From Euperipatoides rowelli (Eukaryota; Onychophora; Udeonychophora; Euonychophora; Peripatopsidae), in assembly GCA_003024985.2 (NCBI GenBank), contig PXIH01S0005843.1: a DNA stretch of 11,667 nucleotides; one strand, 5' to 3'. Below are positions 8,405 through 11,667 of this stretch, in pieces (within the stretch, counting starts at the first letter, position 1; every line of letters starts with the position of its first letter). The notes beneath the pieces are model-generated. The model saw only the letters and a program-made list of their open reading frames with translations. It had not been told where the DNA came from and did no database searches. Made by a program: the position numbers and the translations under genes.

Positions 8405-8438
8405 CAGTCATACCCCAGTTTATGAATTTTAACTGGAT
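8405..8438 (+). mobile_element. Solo mariner/pogo-like terminal sequence
   Basis: The dinucleotide TA (8403-8404) is followed by CAGTCATACCCCAGTTTATG and then AATTTTAAC. This closely resembles pogo/Tigger-type inverted ends (CAGTCATACCTCGG-like, from memory). No matching inverted end is seen in the window, and the sequence runs straight into the TGACCT repeat unit, so it would be a truncated relic. Confidence 0.35.
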
Positions 8439-8495
8439 ATAACCTTTGACCTAGATTTTTCAAGAAACCACAGAGTGATGTCAAAAACAGAAGTG

Positions 8496-8498
8496 TAA
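8496..8498. repeat. Left TAA target-site duplication of the Harbinger element
   Basis: TAA lies directly before the AGCCTGTC terminus and matches 9221-9223. The unoccupied neighbouring unit has one TAA at the same place. Confidence 0.8.
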
Positions 8499-9220
8499 AG
8501 CCTGTCACACACTAGGAGAATTTACTTTGAAGAATCGAGGAATTGTACTCTGAAGGTAAATACTCTTCTGTGTCAAATGTACTCTAGAGAAAACCAGACT
8601 TCGAAAATAACTCTTTCATCCCTTTCAAAAGTAGACCACAGGTCTACGTTTTGAACTCTTATTCTTTCAAATGTAAAATCACAGCCAATCTTCTATGATG
8701 AGAACACGTGACTTGACTTTACTTACTAAAAAATAAAAATGGCGGTCACTAAGCGAGCCAACAAAAAGTGGAACGACGATGAAATAGCACTATTAATTCA
8801 AGAAGTAGAAAAATACCCGTGTCTGTACAACCAGCACTTAACTGAATTTCACAACAAGCCACTATTTATTTATTTATTTATTTCATTAAAAACAACGATT
8901 CTGCAAGCCATAGGTGTCATATGTAATACAACAAGTAAATGGCTTTGATATTTAAAACTGAATCGCCACTGCTTGGAAATTAAAAAATCTTTTATTTTCA
9001 TGCATATTATATTTAATACAATAATATACAAATCAGTTAATGTGGTAGTCATTGAATGTCACTCTCCATTTTGAAAACAGGAGTACACACACAAAGACCA
9101 ACACTTTCAAATAAAAAAAAATTATTGTGTCAGAATACTCTTGCGAAAACTTTTGCATCGCTAAAAAAACTGCCGAGTATGAAAACTAAGTAGTTTTTTT
9201 CTCCTAGTGTATGCCTGACT
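8499..9220 (+). mobile_element. Non-autonomous PIF/Harbinger element (722 bp)
   Basis: The left end AGCCTGTCACACACTAGGAG (8499 on) and the reverse complement of the right end, AGTCAGGCATACACTAGGAG (9220 down), extend to 22 bp each and agree at 18 positions. TAA lies directly outside both ends (8496-8498 and 9221-9223), the 3-bp duplication typical of PIF/Harbinger. The empty site survives in the next repeat unit as GTGTAAGCCTA (about 9339-9349), exactly what is left when the element and one TAA are removed. Inside is a MADF/Myb-SANT-like coding fragment (8739-8948). Autonomous Harbinger elements encode such a DNA-binding partner beside the DDE transposase, of which I see no trace. Subterminal regions share GTATTC/GAATACTC-like words. 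It is an internally deleted, transposase-dependent copy. Confidence 0.85.
8739..8948 (+). pseudogene. MADF/Myb-SANT-like Harbinger accessory protein, first-exon relic
   Basis: The frame starts with ATG in the context AAAAATGGCGG, a good eukaryotic start. Residues 1-42 look like the beginning of a MADF/Myb-SANT-like DNA-binding domain: a basic leader (MAVTKRANKK), the first-helix Trp (WNDDEIALL), then LIQEVEKYPCLYNQHL and EFHNK. The acidic-Leu-Ile-x-x-Val-x-x-x-Pro-x-Leu-Tyr pattern is the MADF signature. From about residue 43 the frame runs through a TTTA tetranucleotide expansion (8864-8883) and loses the domain, then shows AIGVICNTTSKW before TGA. CAAGTAAAT near 8932-8940 could be a splice donor. 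In this family the protein helps the transposase bind the element ends. Here it is 69 residues, too short for a full domain, so it is either an inactive relic or one exon of a spliced gene whose other exons were deleted. Confidence 0.6.
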
Positions 9221-9223
9221 TAA
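9221..9223. repeat. Right TAA target-site duplication of the Harbinger element
   Basis: TAA follows the terminus ending CCTGACT and leads into GCCTAAAAATC, the continuation of the interrupted host repeat unit. Confidence 0.8.
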
Positions 9224-9302
9224 GCCTAAAAATCTTCTAGATCTTTAAAGAAATAGAAACAAGAAGACAGCCATCTTGAATTTTATGTGGCTAATCCAGA
9301 AG

Positions 9303-9315
9303 TGACCTTTGACCT
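9303..9315 (-). promoter_or_regulatory. DR1-type nuclear receptor motif
   Basis: TGACCTTTGACCT is the reverse complement of AGGTCAAAGGTCA, two perfect half-sites spaced by one base. Binding is inferred from the consensus alone. The motif recurs because it is part of a repeated unit. Confidence 0.35.
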
Positions 9316-9380
9316 TGATTATTCTGGAAACTCCTGGAAGTGTAAGCCTATAAACCTCATATAACTTTAAGAAATTGGAA

Positions 9381-9399
9381 CCCCCCCCCCCCCCCCCCC
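9381..9399. repeat. C19 homopolymer
   Basis: An uninterrupted run of 19 C on the + strand, so G19 on the minus strand. It can form i-motif or G-quadruplex structures, and its assembled length may be unreliable. Confidence 0.9.
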
Positions 9400-9424
9400 G
9401 CTCTTTCAAAACCGGAAATAAAAG

Positions 9425-9437
9425 TGACCTTTGACCT
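9425..9437 (-). promoter_or_regulatory. Second DR1-type nuclear receptor motif
   Basis: An exact second copy of TGACCTTTGACCT, 122 bp after the first, in the following repeat unit. A one-mismatch version lies at 8440-8452. Confidence 0.35.
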
Positions 9438-9554
9438 GGAAGTGTTCCAGAACTCATGTTTCTACTCTTCTTACTTTCAACAAAAATTGTATCAGATTGA
9501 CTGTGCCAAATAAAGGGGTAACAGGTAATTATCAGTTTCAGCTAAATATTCACA

Positions 9555-9850
9555 TCTCTTTTAATTTGCACACCCACTCTCATTCAATTTATGTTGCCAC
9601 CTTTTATTTGCTCATCCAATTTGATAGAATGTGTTGCCACCTTTTTATTTGAATACTCACTCTGATACAATTTGAGTTTCCACCTTTTTAATTTTGTACA
9701 CTTAATCTAATACAATTTGTGTTGCCAACTCTTATTTTACACTCCCAATCAGATACAATTTGTGTTGCCAACCCTTTTATTTTGTAGACTCAATCTGAGG
9801 CAATTAGTGTTGCAACCTCTTATTTTGGACACCAATATGATAAAATTTTT
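9555..9850. repeat. Degenerate 40-45-bp minisatellite, six or more copies
   Basis: The word GTTGCCACC or a close variant recurs at 9593, 9633, 9676, 9721, 9764 and 9809 (spacings 40, 43, 45, 43, 45). It is followed each time by a T/A-rich CTTTTATTTTG block and a CACTCAATCTGATACAATTTGT block. A partial copy precedes the first. Copies differ by many substitutions, so the array is old. The frames across it (9431-9652 on +) have no protein character. Confidence 0.85.
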
Positions 9851-9964
9851 CGCTGAAAGCAATTAATACTGTGAATGTCTGGAACCTTTAAATGAGCATG
9901 GTCAGTTTTTTGGAGTTCTGCACATCTAGTGGTCAATTTAGCACTGATCAAATTGTCCATAATA

Positions 9965-10442
9965 CAGTAAAACCTGTCTTGAGAGACCACCCCTTCTGCC
10001 ATGAAATAGTGGTCTCTCGAAAGAAAACCTGTCTTGAAAGTCCACCCCTTCTGCTATAAAATAATGGTCTCTCAAAGGAGGTGGTTTCTAAAATAAACTT
10101 CACCATTTTTTCAACAAACAGTGCTCTCTCAAAAATCCCAATACGATATTGAAATACAATACAATGTTATATTTTTTGGCATTTACACACATTTGTTTAA
10201 ATTTGCTTTTTTTATTAATTTTGTCCGTTAATAATAAAAGGCACACTTTCTACAACTCATGGTCTTACAAAAAAGGCTGATTTCATTCTTGGAATTTAAA
10301 AAGGCTGGCCACTGGTCACGTTAGAGAGGTGGTCATTAATAAGAGGTCATTTGTGTAAAAAAATTGATTGGTGCAAAGAAATTGTGGTCTTTAAAGACAG
10401 GTGGTCTCTAATAGCAGGGGTCTCTCAAGACAGGTTTTACTG
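9965..10442. mobile_element. Tc1/mariner-type (pogo-like) MITE, 478 bp
   Basis: The first 24 bases (9965-9988, starting CAGTAAAACCTGTCTTGAGA) are an exact inverted match of the last 24 (10419-10442). TA dinucleotides lie outside both ends (9963-9964 and 10443-10444), as expected for IS630/Tc1/mariner insertion. CAGTAAAACC resembles pogo/Tigger-like ends. The left end is tandemly duplicated: the AACCTGTCTTGA-GTCCACCCCTTCTG segment recurs with a 55-bp period (9971 and 10026). GGTGGTC/GGTCTCT words are spread through both ends and could be repeated transposase-binding sites. No transposase frame exists. The minus-strand frame at 9820-10002 merely crosses its left edge. The perfect termini suggest a fairly recent insertion. 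Confidence 0.9.
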
Positions 10443-10444
10443 TA

Positions 10445-10920
10445 GAGTGAAATTAAATTGTTCCATGGTATAAGCTACATGTCCAAATAGTCAGACTTCT
10501 AACTTTATCTGATAACTAAGTTATAACACTGCTAAGATTTGAAACCAAAGATATTCCCAAGTACTTTAAATTAAAATATGTAATAATTATTTCAAAGATA
10601 ACAATAATTGATAGGATAATGTTACTCAATTTATTCAATTAAACACGCATCAAGAAAATGTGTGCGTTAATGGTGACGTTAATAAGAAAAGAAAATTAAA
10701 TAGAAGTTTATTCTATTGAGATGTTTAATGTTAAATAATAGAACTGTTATTTTTACTACTTATAATCAAGAAATTACAAAATTAGACCCAGCAAAGTTAA
10801 TTATTGTTTTAATTTGAACAAATTATTTTATTTAATTAAAGCCTTTGAATAATTTATATTTTATTTTTATAATGTGAAGCTATTGCTGATATAAGGGTAA
10901 GATCATGTTGGACCATTTTT
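10445..10920. other. AT-rich intergenic DNA, no gene seen
   Basis: There is no credible open frame, structured repeat or element boundary between the mariner-type MITE and the 30-bp minisatellite. Confidence 0.55.
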
Positions 10921-10930
10921 TTGGTAACGG

Positions 10931-11210
10931 CATCATTTAACCTTGTGTATTTATAAAAGGTATCATTTAACCCTGTGTATTTACAAAGGGCATCAATTAG
11001 CCTTCTGTCTTTATAAAGGGCATCATTTAGCCATGTGTATTTATAAAGGGTATCATTTATCCGTGTGTATTTAAACATGGCATCATTTAGCCATGTTTAT
11101 TTATAAAGGGAATCATTTAGCCGTGTGTATTTATAAAAGGGCATTATTTAGCCATGTGTATTTACAAAGGGCATCATTTAGCCATGTGTATTTATAAAGG
11201 GAATCACTTG
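10931..11210. repeat. 30-bp minisatellite, nine copies plus a partial
   Basis: Units begin at 10931, 10961, 10991, 11021, 11051, 11081, 11111, 11142, 11172 and 11202 (partial), with the approximate sequence CATCATTTAGCCATGTGTAT plus TTATAAAGGG. One unit is 31 bp and the rest are exactly 30. Because 30 is a multiple of three, the minus strand stays open over copies 1-6 (10854-11078) and reads as a decapeptide repeat of the type YKYTxLNDAL. The frame closes in the next copy at a TAA created by a single-base variant. I regard this as a by-product of the period and not as a gene. Confidence 0.95.
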
Positions 11211-11667
11211 ATGAAAAAATACAGAGACTATCGATGTTTTATCTAAGCAAATATGGAACATCCAATTCAAAAAACATATGATTAATCCAAAGTCATTAGG
11301 TAAATAAAGTAATCCACATTTAACTACTTATCACAAGTTAAAATATGCTTTAATTAAAAGTCGGTAACACAGCAAACAGCCATACAACCTTCAAAATGGC
11401 GGTCAATCAACAAGCAAGAAAAAAGTGCCAGCATCCCCAGTGCTCGTTTCTACAGGTTAAAGAATGACCCTGTCAAATCATTATTAATCAATATTAAAGA
11501 AACTACAAAGGTCTAATGGTTGATCCTACTGGTCATTAGATATCATCAAAGGTTAAAATGCATAAACAAATCTAGGTTAACTATTAATGAGTATAAATAA
11601 TTCAACCATTCAATAATATACAAGGTGAAATAAAATAAATATAATTATACAACATACTACTAAAATT
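11211..11667. other. AT-rich DNA at the window end, no gene established
   Basis: Mostly AT-rich. At 11396 an ATG in the context CAAAATGGCGG opens a 23-codon frame beginning MAVNQQARKK and ending in TGA at 11465. Its start resembles the Harbinger accessory-protein start at 8739 (25 of 33 bases match over the first 11 codons), but the similarity stops there. No element ends are seen around it. CTAATG...CATTAG near 11513-11539 is a short inverted repeat. Confidence 0.4.

Larger units (their letters stand above)
8440..9475. repeat. Three degenerate units of a TGACCTTTGACCT-bearing repeat, first unit interrupted
   Basis: Unit A starts at 8440 (TAACCTTTGACCT), unit B at 9303 and unit C at 9425 (both TGACCTTTGACCT). 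Units A and B then share GA(T)TTTTC..GAAAC, GAAGTGTAA, AAGCCTA(T/A)AAA and CTTTAA(A)GAAAT(A/T)GGAAC. B and C begin 122 bp apart. A and B are about 138 bp apart once the inserted Harbinger element and its duplication are removed. Unit C breaks off soon after its start. TGACCTTTGACCT read on the minus strand is AGGTCAAAGGTCA, the DR1 consensus of nuclear receptors such as HNF4 and RXR dimers. Unit B also holds a 19-C run (9381-9399). Confidence 0.65.

Noticed and set aside
9915-9926. GAGTTCTGCACA match to the hAT-like end at 1229
   Set aside because: The shared word is only about 12 bp, there is no extension on either side, and it is not in the expected inverted orientation.
9820-10002. 60-codon minus-strand frame starting MAEGVVSQ
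   Set aside because: Its first codons lie inside the left end of the mariner-type MITE and the rest is unique DNA with no protein character.

Overview
The window is AT-rich, intergenic-looking DNA from a eukaryote, most likely an invertebrate animal. The evidence is long homopolymer runs, animal-type DNA transposon ends (hAT, Tc1/mariner-pogo, PIF/Harbinger), several unrelated tandem repeats, no bacterial-style gene packing and no long open reading frame. Two ambiguous bases (1865 and 2849) suggest a draft assembly. A mollusc or another lophotrochozoan would fit, but the sequence does not prove it. I see no host gene, rRNA, tRNA or CRISPR array. The only protein-like stretch I trust is a short MADF/Myb-SANT-like fragment at 8739-8948, inside a non-autonomous PIF/Harbinger element.

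Layout, left half. 1-837 is plain AT-rich DNA. 838-1080 is a small element with inverted ends. 1229-1400 looks like one end of a hAT-type element. 1400-2468 is mostly featureless. At 2469-3355 a foldback element with inverted arms of about 150 bp has been split by a complete hAT MITE (2641-3075), so two insertions are nested. 3356-4435 is AT-rich filler. 4436-4835 is a long impure GAT/GTT-type trinucleotide array. 5095-6330 is an 11-copy satellite-like array with a 118-bp monomer, built around the palindrome CAGAGTATACTCTG.

Layout, right half. 6641-6791 is a hAT-type AGTAACT-rich fragment. 6895-6959 can fold into nested stems. 7141-7760 holds copies of one low-GC repeat family, two of them facing each other as a hairpin of about 290 bp. 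8260-9480 is a composite of G-rich and C-rich runs and about three degenerate units carrying the motif TGACCTTTGACCT. The first unit is interrupted by a 722-bp PIF/Harbinger element with TAA target duplication, and the next unit preserves the empty site. 9555-9850 is a 40-45-bp minisatellite. 9965-10442 is a complete Tc1/mariner-type MITE with a perfect 24-bp inverted repeat and TA duplication. 10931-11210 is a 30-bp minisatellite. The last 450 bp are AT-rich.

Nothing here forms a pathway. The region reads as a repeat-on-repeat archive in which two insertions can be dated relative to their hosts. The best leads are the Harbinger element with its captured first exon, the nested foldback/hAT pair, and the dyad-rich satellite, whose subfamilies alternate.
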